Shown here piece after piece: positions 32,597-41,522 of a stretch of DNA of 64,000 bases. The stretch lies in contig NZ_JAEUAN010000026.1 of NCBI RefSeq assembly GCF_019511445.1, positions 1-64,000 on the forward strand, in the 5' to 3' direction. The notes beneath the pieces are model-generated. The model was not told where the DNA came from, made no database searches, and worked only from the letters and a program-made list of their open reading frames with translations. Within the stretch, counting starts at the first letter, position 1. Each line of letters opens with the position of its first letter. The position numbers and the translations under genes are program-made. This DNA comes from Aliirhizobium wenxiniae (lineage in GTDB: Bacteria > Pseudomonadota > Alphaproteobacteria > Rhizobiales > Rhizobiaceae).

Positions 32597-33586
32597 GTGC
32601 TGAAAATCGGATTGCTCGGCGCGGGCCGCATCGGTCGCGTGCATGCCATCAACATTGCCAATCACGCCCGCAGCCAGCTGGTTGCCGTGTCGGACGTGAA
32701 CGAGGACGCGGCGCGTTCGCTTGCTGATGCTTATGGCGCAAAGGCTGTCAGTTCGGAGGCTATACTGGCGGATGCGTCAATCGATGCCGTGCTGATCGCC
32801 ACCTCGACCGATACCCATTCAGACCTTATCGAAAAGGCGACTGCGGCCGGTAAGGCGGTGTTGTGCGAAAAGCCTGTCGACCTTTCGCTGGAACGGGCGC
32901 AACGCTGCCTCAACTCGGTGCATGGCACGGGAGTGCCTGTGATGATCGGCTTCAACCGCCGTTTTGATCCGAATTTTTCTGCGATCAAGGCATCGATCAC
33001 CGCGGGTGAGATTGGAAAGCCTGAGCTTCTGTCGATCACCTCTTTCGATCCGGCCCCGCCGCCGGTAGCTTATGTCAAAGTATCCGGAGGACTGTTCCGC
33101 GATATGATGATCCACGATTTCGACATGGCGAACTTTTTGATGGGCGATGCGCCGAAGACGGTCCACGCCGCCGGCACGTCGATCGTCGACCCAGAGATCG
33201 GCAAGGCCGGCGATGTCGATACGGCGGTGGTAACGCTCACCTATGCCGATGGTCGCATCGCCGTGATCAAGAACAGCCGTCGAGCCGTCTACGGTTATGA
33301 CCAGCGCGTGGAAGTCCTTGGTTCTGAAGGTCTGCTGTCTGCCGGTAATGTGCTGGAAAATACCGTATCCAAGGCAACCAAGCAGGGCGTGACCAGCGCC
33401 AAGCCCGAGTTCTTTTTCCTTGAGCGCTATATGCGCGCCTATGCGGCGGAGTGGAATGCATTTGTCGCGACCATCCTGGATGGCGCGGCCAATCCGGTTT
33501 CGCTGAAGGACGGCGTTGCTGCACTCGCACTTGCCGAGGCTGCCACTCAATCGGCGAAGTCAGGCCAAGCGGTTTCATTGGCCTGA
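32597..33586 (+). CDS. iolG: Inositol 2-dehydrogenase-like Gfo/Idh/MocA oxidoreductase
   Basis: 329 residues; oxidises myo-inositol to scyllo-inosose with NAD, the first catabolic step. Rossmann motif LLGAGRIGRVH (residues 5-15), the EKP motif in VLCEKPVDLS near 95, and the catalytic region GGLFRDMMIHDFDMANFLMG with Asp and His are present. Length fits rhizobial IolG. It starts with GTG after GGGAGG (6-nt spacing). It is the first gene after the double LacI operator. A second paralogue at 36628 could instead handle another inositol isomer, so exact substrate assignment between them is tentative. Confidence 0.88.
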   Translation: MLKIGLLGAGRIGRVHAINIANHARSQLVAVSDVNEDAARSLADAYGAKAVSSEAILADASIDAVLIATSTDTHSDLIEKATAAGKAVLCEKPVDLSLERAQRCLNSVHGTGVPVMIGFNRRFDPNFSAIKASITAGEIGKPELLSITSFDPAPPPVAYVKVSGGLFRDMMIHDFDMANFLMGDAPKTVHAAGTSIVDPEIGKAGDVDTAVVTLTYADGRIAVIKNSRRAVYGYDQRVEVLGSEGLLSAGNVLENTVSKATKQGVTSAKPEFFFLERYMRAYAAEWNAFVATILDGAANPVSLKDGVAALALAEAATQSAKSGQAVSLA

Positions 33587-33693
33587 TGGGTCGAGCGTGA
33601 CTGCCTATGCCGTCACGCCAAAAAAGATTGCTGCGGAGCAGGGGAGTGTGCCGCGGGCTATCGGTTCCGGTCCCGCATGACCGGATGGACGGG

Positions 33694-33714
33694 GCGCCTG
33701 GGAGTGGCGCTTTT
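33694..33714 (+). terminator. Weak terminator-like hairpin before the binding-protein gene
   Basis: GCGCC, 7-nt loop, GGCGC, then TTTT. It lies between iolG and the binding-protein gene (149-nt gap) and may reduce read-through or act as an attenuator. Another 7-bp stem, GCGTGAC / GTCACGC, lies at 33595-33618. Confidence 0.35.
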
Positions 33715-33735
33715 GAACTCAACTGGGAGGAAGTC

Positions 33736-34659
33736 ATGAAGAAATTGCTTGCAGCAGCAGCAACGGTCGTACTCGTTGCTGCCGCGAGCCCTGTGCTTGC
33801 CACGGATATCATCGTGGTCGCACACGGCCAGGCCAACGATCCGTTCTGGTCGGTGGTGAAGAACGGCGCCGAAAAAGCCGCCAAGGATACCGGCGTCAAT
33901 GTCTCGTTCCGCTCGCCGGAAACGTTCGACATGGTGGCGATGGGCCAACTGATCGACGCAGCGGTCAATCAGGACCCCGACGGGCTTGTCGTCTCGATAC
34001 CGGATGCCGATGCGCTCGGTCCGGCGATCAAGCGTGCCGTCGAGGCCGGAATTCCGGTCATCTCGATGAACTCCGGCTCCGACGTTGCCCATAAGCTTGG
34101 CGCGAAACTGCATGTCGGCCAGTCCGAATTCGATGCCGGCAAGGTTGCCGGTGCTCGGCTTGCGGAAATGGGCGGCAAGAAAGCAATCTGCGTCAACCAG
34201 GAAGTCGGCAACGTCTCGCTCGATCTGCGTTGCGCCGGTTTTACCGAAGGCTTTGGCAAGCAGGTGACGGTGTTGCCGACGACCAATGATCCGACGGAAG
34301 TCGAAGCGAAGGTTCGCGCTGCTCTTGAGTCCGACAAGGACGTCAATGTCGTGCTGTCGCTCAACGCGTCGCTGGTTGGCGAACCTGCCGTCAAGGCCGC
34401 ACAGGCGCTCGGCCGCGATGACGTGCTGATCTCCACCTTCGACATGTCCGCCGGCTTCCTCAAGGATATCGCCGACGGCAAGGCGGCATTCTCCATCGAT
34501 CAGCAGCAATACCTGCAGGGCTATCTGCCGGTCTCATTCCTGGCATTGAATGCGCAATACGGTTTGATCCCCGGTGGGGACGTTGCCTCCGGTCCGAACC
34601 TCGTGACCAAGGAAACGGCAGAACAGGTTATCGACCTGTCGTCCAAAGGCATCCGCTAA
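33736..34659 (+). CDS. Inositol/sugar ABC transporter, substrate-binding protein
   Basis: 307 residues from ATG 33736, which follows TGGGAGGAAG. Signal peptide to about residue 22 (ASPVLA). Periplasmic-binding-protein family 1 type (RbsB-like): DIIVVAHGQANDPFWSVVKNGAEKAA, then IDAAVNQDPDGLVVSIPDA. It resembles IbpA, the myo-inositol binder of Caulobacter, and context fits inositol uptake. It delivers ligand to the permease and ATPase encoded next. A stable stem-loop follows its stop and may raise the level of its mRNA relative to the membrane components. Confidence 0.9.
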   Translation: MKKLLAAAATVVLVAAASPVLATDIIVVAHGQANDPFWSVVKNGAEKAAKDTGVNVSFRSPETFDMVAMGQLIDAAVNQDPDGLVVSIPDADALGPAIKRAVEAGIPVISMNSGSDVAHKLGAKLHVGQSEFDAGKVAGARLAEMGGKKAICVNQEVGNVSLDLRCAGFTEGFGKQVTVLPTTNDPTEVEAKVRAALESDKDVNVVLSLNASLVGEPAVKAAQALGRDDVLISTFDMSAGFLKDIADGKAAFSIDQQQYLQGYLPVSFLALNAQYGLIPGGDVASGPNLVTKETAEQVIDLSSKGIR

Positions 34660-34672
34660 TCAAAATCGCTCT

Positions 34673-34704
34673 CCGGGCCGCCGCTCCTTAAGGCTGCGGC
34701 CCGG
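34673..34704 (+). other. Stable mRNA stem-loop between binding-protein and permease genes
   Basis: CCGGGCCGC and GCGGCCCGG form a perfect 9-bp stem around 14 nt, directly after the binding-protein stop. No T run follows. Such elements commonly stabilise the upstream mRNA so that binding protein exceeds permease. Confidence 0.6.
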
Positions 34705-34727
34705 CCAACGATCAAGGAGACAGGCCA

Positions 34728-35834
34728 ATGGCGGCAGAAACGCTGGCGCGAGCGGACGAGCGCATCAAATCTGAAACCCTCGCAACAAAACTTATGAAAC
34801 GGCCGGAACTCGGTGCCATCGGGGGCGTCGTTCTCGTCACAATCTTCTTCATGATCACCGCAGATAGCACCATGTTCACGCTGTCGGGTGTGATGAACTT
34901 CATGACCCCGGCAGCCCAGCTGGGTATCCTCGGCATTGCCGCCGCACTTCTGATGATCGGCGGTGAATTCGACCTGTCGATCGGTTCCATGGTTGCCTTT
35001 GCGGGCATGGTCTTTGGTGTCTTCGTCGTCAATGTCGGCATGCCGCTTGTCATCGCCATTCCTCTGACGCTTGCCATTGCCGCAGCACTTGGCGCCACCA
35101 ATGGCATGGTCGTGCTGCGCACCGGCCTGCCGTCCTTCATCGTTACGCTTGCCGGCCTTTTTATCTTGCGCGGTGCAGCCCTTGTCGGCTTGAAAATGTT
35201 CACCGGTGGCTCCACCCAGCTGCGCGGCATTCGTGAAGCCGTCGAAGGAGATTTTCTCGCTCCGATCTTTTCCGGCGATGCATTCGGCTTCGTCATGCGC
35301 TGGCTGGCGGAAGCGGGCATTGTCGATAGCTTCAAATCCGGTGTGCCTAAAGTGCCGGGCGTGCCGGTCGAAATCCTCTGGTTCGTAGCCTTTGCCGCAA
35401 TCGCCACCTACGTGCTCTTGCGCACCCCCATCGGCAACTGGATCTTTGCCACGGGCGGAGACGCTCTTGCCGCCAAGAATTCCGGTGTTCCTGTTCGCCG
35501 CGTGAAAATTTCGCTGTTCATGCTGACGGCAATGGCAGCCGCTCTCGTCGCCATCATCACCGTCATCGATGCCGGTTCCACCGATGCGCGCCGCGGCTTC
35601 ATGAAGGAATTCGAGGCGATCATCGCTGCCGTCATCGGTGGCTGCCTGCTGACGGGCGGTTACGGTTCCGCCATCGGCGCTTTCTTCGGCGCGATCATTT
35701 TCGGCATGGTCACGATCGGGCTGACCTACACGAAATTCGATCAGGACTGGTTCCAGGTGTTCCTCGGCGCGATGCTTCTGCTCGCCGTCATCTTCAACAA
35801 CGTCATCCGCAGACGTGTGACCGGGGAGCGCTGA
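34728..35834 (+). CDS. Inositol/sugar ABC transporter, permease (RbsC/FrcC type)
   Basis: 368 residues with about ten membrane helices. The family signature LLMIGGEFDLSIGSMVAFAGMVFG (residues about 76-98) and GLPSFIVTLAGLFILRG are clear, and the later EAA-like EFEAIIAAVIGGCLLTGGYGSAIG completes the coupling region. It has an unusually long periplasmic/cytoplasmic insertion near 165-215 common in the Frc/inositol subgroup. The ATPase gene starts 3 nt later. Confidence 0.92.
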   Translation: MAAETLARADERIKSETLATKLMKRPELGAIGGVVLVTIFFMITADSTMFTLSGVMNFMTPAAQLGILGIAAALLMIGGEFDLSIGSMVAFAGMVFGVFVVNVGMPLVIAIPLTLAIAAALGATNGMVVLRTGLPSFIVTLAGLFILRGAALVGLKMFTGGSTQLRGIREAVEGDFLAPIFSGDAFGFVMRWLAEAGIVDSFKSGVPKVPGVPVEILWFVAFAAIATYVLLRTPIGNWIFATGGDALAAKNSGVPVRRVKISLFMLTAMAAALVAIITVIDAGSTDARRGFMKEFEAIIAAVIGGCLLTGGYGSAIGAFFGAIIFGMVTIGLTYTKFDQDWFQVFLGAMLLLAVIFNNVIRRRVTGER

Positions 35835-35837
35835 AAC

Positions 35838-36617
35838 ATGTCCACTCCGATCATCCATATGGAAAACATCAAGAAGCACTATGGCAATGTCATTGCGCTC
35901 AACGGTGTGACTTTCGATGTGCGGGCCGGAGAGTGCCATTGCCTGCTTGGCGATAACGGTGCCGGAAAATCCACCTTCATCAAGACCATGTCGGGTGTAC
36001 ACAAGCCGACAGAAGGCTCGATTACCTTCGAAGGAAAACCGCTTTCCTTCGGCAGCCCGCGCGATGCGATGGAAGCGGGCATCGCCACCGTCTTTCAGGA
36101 TTTGGCAATGATCCCGCTGATGTCGGTCACGCGCAATTTCTTCATGGGGCGTGAACCGACCAAGGGTAAAGGCCTGTTCAAGCGCTTCGACCTCGACACC
36201 GCCAACGACATCACCATGGCGGAAATGCGCAAGATGGGCATCAATCTGCGTGGTCCCGATCAGGCGGTCGGCACGCTTTCGGGCGGCGAACGGCAGACGG
36301 TGGCAATTGCCCGCGCCGTCTATTTCGGGGCCAAGGTGCTGATATTGGATGAGCCGACATCGGCGCTCGGTGTGCGCCAGACGGCCAATGTGCTCGCCAC
36401 CATCAACCGTGTGCGGTCGCAAGGTGTGGGTGTCGTTTTCATCTCCCACAATGTGCGCCACGCCATGGCAGTCGGGGATCGGTTCACGGTCCTCAATCGT
36501 GGCCAGACACTCGGCACCGCCACACGCGGAGAGATCGATGCCGCGCAGCTGCAGGACCTGATGGCGGGCGGGCAGGAAATGGCGGAGCTCGAAGGTTCGC
36601 TGGGTGGAACGATATGA
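35838..36617 (+). CDS. Inositol/sugar ABC transporter, ATP-binding protein (single domain)
   Basis: 259 residues, one nucleotide-binding domain rather than the two found in RbsA, as in the FrcA subgroup. Walker A GDNGAGKST, signature LSGGERQTVAIARA and Walker B VLILDEPTSALGVRQ are intact. It probably acts as a homodimer. An overlap-free 10-nt gap separates its stop from the next dehydrogenase start. Confidence 0.93.
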   Translation: MSTPIIHMENIKKHYGNVIALNGVTFDVRAGECHCLLGDNGAGKSTFIKTMSGVHKPTEGSITFEGKPLSFGSPRDAMEAGIATVFQDLAMIPLMSVTRNFFMGREPTKGKGLFKRFDLDTANDITMAEMRKMGINLRGPDQAVGTLSGGERQTVAIARAVYFGAKVLILDEPTSALGVRQTANVLATINRVRSQGVGVVFISHNVRHAMAVGDRFTVLNRGQTLGTATRGEIDAAQLQDLMAGGQEMAELEGSLGGTI

Positions 36618-36627
36618 GGCATCCGGC

Positions 36628-37761
36628 ATGGTAACCTCTCACACTCTTTCCGATCATTCCCTTGGGGTCGCGCTGATCGGCACCGGCTTTATGGGGAAAT
36701 GCCATGCCATGGCCTGGCGCAATGTCTCCGCCGTTTTCGGCGGAGCGCATCACCGACTGGAAGTACTCTCGGATGCCTCTGCTGACAGTGCGGCGCGGTT
36801 TTCCCGCCAATTCGGGTTTGCTCGTTCCACGGACCGCTGGGAGGAAGCGGTCACCGATCCGAAGGTCGATGTCGTATCGATCACAGCCCCGAACGGCATG
36901 CACAGACCGATGGCCGAGGCGGCGCTGAAAGCCGGAAAACATGTTTGGCTGGAAAAACCGATGGCGCTGACGCTTGGCGATGCTGAAGCGATGGCGGCAT
37001 CGGCTGAAGCGCGTCCGGCGCAGGTAACGATCCTCGGGTACAACTACCTCAGGAGCCCTGCCTTTCAGGCAGCGCGAAATATGATCCGCGATGGTGTGAT
37101 CGGCAGGCCACTCGCATTTCGTGGTGTCTATGACGAGGATTATTCCGCCGACCCGCTCCTCCCGTGGTCTTGGCGGATGACTCACGAAGGTGGCGGACTG
37201 GGTGCGCTTGGCGATCTCGGCTGCCACCTCGTGAGCCATATGCTGGCGCTGATGGGGCCGGTGACCGAGTTGGTCGCCCAGACCCAGGTCGCTGTTCCCA
37301 CCCGGCCATCACCGGACGGTTCCAAAGCTGTCGAGAACGAAGACAGCGCGCTGGCGCTCATTCGTTTTGCCTCTGGGGCGCAGGGCTCATTTGCCACCTC
37401 GCGGGTTGCCCGCGGGCGCAAATGCCGCCTGCAATGGGAAGTGCACGGAAGCGACGGCACGCTCGTGTTCGATCAGGAAAACATGAACGAACTCTGGGTT
37501 CATCGCACCGGCGAGGCCGGTTTCGTGCGGCATCTGACTGGTCCCGACCAGCCGGATTTTGCAGCCTTCTGCCCAGCTCCCGGGCACAATTTCGGCTTCA
37601 ATGAACAGAAGGTCGTCGAGGCGCGCGACCTGCTGGTTGCTATCGCCGGAGGGCCGAATTCCGGCCCGGATTTCGCCCATGGTCTGGAGATCGAGAAGGT
37701 CATCCACGCCATGGCGGTTTCCAACGGCCGCGCCATAAGTCTGGAAAGGCAAATGATGTGA
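36628..37761 (+). CDS. Second Gfo/Idh/MocA family oxidoreductase
   Basis: 377 residues. Rossmann start VALIGTGFMGKCHAMAWRNV, EKP motif WLEKPMALT near 115, and GGLGALGDLGCHLVSHMLALMG with the catalytic region. The ATG at 36628 follows TGAGGC; a GTG at 36604 lies inside the ATPase gene and is less likely. Related to scyllo-inositol or inosose-type dehydrogenases; it may interconvert inositol isomers or oxidise another cyclitol. It overlaps iolC by 4 nt (GTGA). Confidence 0.87.
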   Translation: MVTSHTLSDHSLGVALIGTGFMGKCHAMAWRNVSAVFGGAHHRLEVLSDASADSAARFSRQFGFARSTDRWEEAVTDPKVDVVSITAPNGMHRPMAEAALKAGKHVWLEKPMALTLGDAEAMAASAEARPAQVTILGYNYLRSPAFQAARNMIRDGVIGRPLAFRGVYDEDYSADPLLPWSWRMTHEGGGLGALGDLGCHLVSHMLALMGPVTELVAQTQVAVPTRPSPDGSKAVENEDSALALIRFASGAQGSFATSRVARGRKCRLQWEVHGSDGTLVFDQENMNELWVHRTGEAGFVRHLTGPDQPDFAAFCPAPGHNFGFNEQKVVEARDLLVAIAGGPNSGPDFAHGLEIEKVIHAMAVSNGRAISLERQMM

Positions 37762-39683
37762 CCAAAAAATTTGACGTGATTACCATCGGTCGTGCCGGCG
37801 TCGATCTTTACGGCGCACAGGTCGGCGGTCGTCTGGAAGATATGGGGACGTTCGAGAAATATATCGGCGGCTCCCCCACCAATATCGCCTGCGGAAGCGC
37901 GCGGCTGGGACTAAAGACGGCACTGATCAGCCGTGTTGGTAACGAGCATATGGGACGCTTCATTCTCGAGCAGTTGAAGCGCGAGGGCGTTTCGACCGAG
38001 GGGGTGAAGACCGATCCCGACCGGCTGACCGCGCTGGTCATTCTCGGTATCCGCGATGACACGCAGTTTCCGCTGATCTTCTATCGCGAGAACTGCGCCG
38101 ACATGGCGCTCTGCGAAGACGATATCGACGAGGATTTTATTGCCTCGGCCCGCGCCGTTGTCGTCACCGGCACGCATCTCAGCAATACCCGCACGGAAGC
38201 CGCCGTGTTGAAGGCGTTGCGGCTGGCACGCAGGCATGGCCTGCGCACTGCGCTAGATATCGACTATCGCCCCAATCTTTGGGGTGTCGCCGGTCATGGC
38301 GATGGCGAAAGCCGGTTTGTCGAAAGCGCCAAGGTCACCGCCAAGCTGCAGACGACACTTGATCTGTTCGATCTGATTGTTGGCACCGAGGAAGAGTTTC
38401 ATATCGCCGGTGGCTCGACCGATACGCTGGTGGCGCTGAAAGCGGTGCGCGCGGTCAGTGCCGCCACGCTGGTATGCAAGCGCGGTCCTCTCGGCGCCAC
38501 GGCATTTGAAGGTGCCATTCCGGCAAGCCTCGATGATGGGCAGAGCGGGCAGGGTTTTCCGATCGAGGTGTTTAATGTTCTCGGCGCTGGCGACGGTTTC
38601 TTTTCCGGTCTTTTACGGGGGTGGATGACCGGTGAGGATTGGCCGACCTCGCTGAAATTCGCCAATGCCTGCGGTGCGTTTGCCGTCAGCCGCCATGGCT
38701 GCACGCCCGCTTATCCGAGCTGGGAAGAACTGCAATTTTTTCTGAAACGTGGTGTCGTGCGGCCAGATCTGCGCAACGATCCTGAACTTGAACAATTGCA
38801 TTGGTCGACCACAAGGCAGAGGCGTGTCGATGGCGACTGGTCGAGCATGCGCGTCTTTGCCTTCGATCATCGTGTGCAGCTGGAGCAGATGCCCGGTTAC
38901 ACGTTGCAGAAAGGTGCTGAATTCAAGGAGCTTTGCCTGCAGGCGGCGCTTCGCGTGCAGGCGGGAAAACCGGGTTACGGCATTTTGTGCGACAACCGTA
39001 TCGGTCGTTCGGCGCTGCATCGTGCATCCGGCTCCGGCCTGTGGATCGGTCGCCCCGCCGAGTGGCCTGCCTCGCGGCCGCTGACGCTGGAGCCGGAACT
39101 GGGCAGCGATTGCGGCACCCTTTCGGAATGGGCGCGTGAAGATGTCGTCAAGGTTTTGTGTTTCTGCCACCCGGACGATGGCTCTGCCCTTCGCCGCGAG
39201 CAGGAGGTGACCGTCAAACGGCTATTCGAGGCCGCGCGGCGCAATCGGCTGGAATTCCTGCTGGAAATCATCTCTTCCAAGGTCGGAGAGACCGACGACC
39301 ACACGGTCGCGACGCTGATCCATCAGTTTTATGCCGCCGGGATTTATCCCGACTGGTGGAAGCTGGAGCCGATGAAAACGGCAACAGCTTGGCGCAATGC
39401 CATCGCCGCCATCGAGGCGCACGACTGCCACACGCGCGGCATTGTCGTGCTCGGTCTCGATGCGCCGGAAGCGGAATTGTCCACAAGCTTCGAGGTCGCC
39501 GCGCAATTCGATCTGGTCAAGGGCTTTGCCGTTGGCCGCACGATCTTTGGCGATGCCGCACGGCGCTGGCTCGGCGGTGAAATCACGGATTCCGACGCCG
39601 TCGAGGACATGGCGAAACGCTACGAGCGTCTTTGCCGCATCTGGGAAACGGCACGCATGAAGGCAGGGGAAAAGGCAGCATGA
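37758..39683 (+). CDS. iolC: IolC kinase fused to a C-terminal DUF2090/IolJ-like domain
   Basis: 641 residues. The N-terminal half (1-330) is a PfkB-family 5-dehydro-2-deoxygluconokinase: GRAGVDLYGAQVGG, GGSPTNIACGSARLG and the catalytic GAGDGFFSGLLRGWM near 275. The C-terminal half (about 335-640) is the DUF2090 domain found fused to IolC in proteobacteria and taken to be the aldolase for 5-dehydro-2-deoxyphosphogluconate, giving malonic semialdehyde and dihydroxyacetone phosphate. The start is GTG, overlapping the preceding TGA, and its end overlaps iolD (ATGA). Confidence 0.94.
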   Translation: MTKKFDVITIGRAGVDLYGAQVGGRLEDMGTFEKYIGGSPTNIACGSARLGLKTALISRVGNEHMGRFILEQLKREGVSTEGVKTDPDRLTALVILGIRDDTQFPLIFYRENCADMALCEDDIDEDFIASARAVVVTGTHLSNTRTEAAVLKALRLARRHGLRTALDIDYRPNLWGVAGHGDGESRFVESAKVTAKLQTTLDLFDLIVGTEEEFHIAGGSTDTLVALKAVRAVSAATLVCKRGPLGATAFEGAIPASLDDGQSGQGFPIEVFNVLGAGDGFFSGLLRGWMTGEDWPTSLKFANACGAFAVSRHGCTPAYPSWEELQFFLKRGVVRPDLRNDPELEQLHWSTTRQRRVDGDWSSMRVFAFDHRVQLEQMPGYTLQKGAEFKELCLQAALRVQAGKPGYGILCDNRIGRSALHRASGSGLWIGRPAEWPASRPLTLEPELGSDCGTLSEWAREDVVKVLCFCHPDDGSALRREQEVTVKRLFEAARRNRLEFLLEIISSKVGETDDHTVATLIHQFYAAGIYPDWWKLEPMKTATAWRNAIAAIEAHDCHTRGIVVLGLDAPEAELSTSFEVAAQFDLVKGFAVGRTIFGDAARRWLGGEITDSDAVEDMAKRYERLCRIWETARMKAGEKAA

Positions 39684-41512
39684 ACACGGTAAGACTGACG
39701 GCAGCGCAGGCCATGGTGAAGTGGCTTTCGGTGCAGCTGACCGAAGAGGGCGAACGTTTTGTCGATGGCGTCTGGGCGATTTTCGGCCATGGCAATGTCG
39801 CGGGTCTCGGCGAGGCGCTGCAAAAGGCGGGTAACGGCCTGCCGACCTGGCGCGGCCAGAACGAACAGACCATGGCACATGCCGCCATCGCTTACGCCAA
39901 GGCGAAAAAGCGTCGGCGCGTACAGGCGGTCACCTCGTCCATCGGACCGGGTGCAACCAATATGGTGACAGCTGCTGCTCTGGCTCACGTCAACCGTCTG
40001 CCGGTGCTGTTGATCCCCGGTGACGTGTTTGCCAACCGCCGTCCCGACCCGGTTCTCCAGCAGGTCGAGGATTTTGATGACGGCACGGTTTCGGCCAATG
40101 ACTGCTTCCGCCCGGTCAGTCGTTATTTCGACCGCATCACCCGCCCAGAACAATTGCTGACAGCCTTGCCACGTGCCTTGCGCGTCATGACCGATCCGGC
40201 CAATTGCGGGCCGGTGACGCTTTCCTTTTGCCAGGATGTGCAGGCGGAAGCTTATGACTGGCCGGAAGCCTTTTTCGAGCCGAAAATATGGCGCATTCGC
40301 CGCCCGGAACCCGATGTCCATGACCTTGAAGCAGTCGCAAAGCTGATTTTGGCGGCCAAAAGCCCGGTTATCGTGGCCGGTGGCGGCGTCATCTATAGCG
40401 GTGCCGAGCAGGATCTTGCCGATTTTGCCACCCGTCATGCCATTCCGGTGATCGAAACCCAGGCAGGCAAGTCGGCTTTGGCGCAAAGCCATCCGATGAA
40501 TTTCGGCGCTGCTGGCGTCGATGGTTCGGCGGCGGCCAATGCGCTTGCCCGCAAGGCCGATCTGGTGATCGGTGTCGGCACGCGTTTTCAGGATTTCACC
40601 ACCGGTTCGTGGTCGCTGTTCGAGGCACAAGGCCGCAAACTCGTGTCGATCAATGTGCAGGCCTATGACGCTGACAAACACGGTGCCATCGGGCTGGTTG
40701 CCGATGCCAAGGTGGCGCTTGCCGCTCTCGGGGCAAAACTGGGCAGCCACAAGGCTCCAGCACCGGATGCCGTATCGCGTGCGGTCTGGCTGGCAGCTGT
40801 CGATCGTCATTGCGCGGCCCCAACGCAAGCAGGTCTGCCAACCGATGCACAGGTGATTGGCGCGGTGCAGCGGGCAACTGGTGAAAACGCCATCGCCATG
40901 TGTGCGGCAGGCACCATGCCGGGCGCTTTGAAACTGCTCTGGCAGCCGAGCCAATGCGGTTACCACATGGAATACGGTTATTCCTGCATGGGCTATGAGA
41001 TCGCCGGGGCCATGGGGCTGAAACTGGCACGGCCGGATCGTGAAGTGATCTGCTTTGTCGGTGATGGTTCCTACATGATGGCCAATTCCGAACTGGCAAG
41101 CGCCGTCATGCGGCGGGTGCCGTTTACCGTCGTGCTGACGGATAACCGCGGTTACGGCTGCATCAACCGGCTGCAACGCGGCACCGGCGGCGAAGCCTTC
41201 AACAATCTCTATCAGGACTGCAATATCGAGCAGCAGCCCGAAATCGATTTTGTTGCCCATGCCGGTTCGATGGGGGCTTTTGCCGTGAAGGCGAAGGACA
41301 TTGCCGATCTGGAGGCGCAGATCGCCTCTGCCCGTGCCCGAGATATCCCGACTGTCATCGTGATCGATACCGACCCGACCGACGGGCCGGGTTTTGGCGA
41401 TGCCGGTCATTGGTGGGACGTGGCAGTGCCGGAAGTCGGAAGCACCGAAAAATTGAAGCAGGCCTACGCTGGCTATCTTGCGAGCGCCGCCAAGCAGAAC
41501 ACCGTCAATTGA
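39680..41512 (+). CDS. iolD: 3D-(3,5/4)-trihydroxycyclohexane-1,2-dione hydrolase
   Basis: 610 residues, thiamine-diphosphate enzyme that opens the diketone ring to 5-deoxy-glucuronate. The conserved Glu lies in WRGQNEQTMAHAA, the middle domain has IVAGGGVIYSGAEQ, and the ThDP/Mg motif GDGSYMMANSELASAV begins near 455. Length agrees with IolD. Starts by ATGA overlap with iolC; 10 nt separate it from iolE. Confidence 0.96.
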   Translation: MNTVRLTAAQAMVKWLSVQLTEEGERFVDGVWAIFGHGNVAGLGEALQKAGNGLPTWRGQNEQTMAHAAIAYAKAKKRRRVQAVTSSIGPGATNMVTAAALAHVNRLPVLLIPGDVFANRRPDPVLQQVEDFDDGTVSANDCFRPVSRYFDRITRPEQLLTALPRALRVMTDPANCGPVTLSFCQDVQAEAYDWPEAFFEPKIWRIRRPEPDVHDLEAVAKLILAAKSPVIVAGGGVIYSGAEQDLADFATRHAIPVIETQAGKSALAQSHPMNFGAAGVDGSAAANALARKADLVIGVGTRFQDFTTGSWSLFEAQGRKLVSINVQAYDADKHGAIGLVADAKVALAALGAKLGSHKAPAPDAVSRAVWLAAVDRHCAAPTQAGLPTDAQVIGAVQRATGENAIAMCAAGTMPGALKLLWQPSQCGYHMEYGYSCMGYEIAGAMGLKLARPDREVICFVGDGSYMMANSELASAVMRRVPFTVVLTDNRGYGCINRLQRGTGGEAFNNLYQDCNIEQQPEIDFVAHAGSMGAFAVKAKDIADLEAQIASARARDIPTVIVIDTDPTDGPGFGDAGHWWDVAVPEVGSTEKLKQAYAGYLASAAKQNTVN

Positions 41513-41522
41513 GGAAAATGAC

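Noticed and set aside
34656..36629. 657-codon open frame on the minus strand
   Set aside because: Fully antisense to permease and ATPase genes; composition is His/Asp-rich as expected for a shadow frame.
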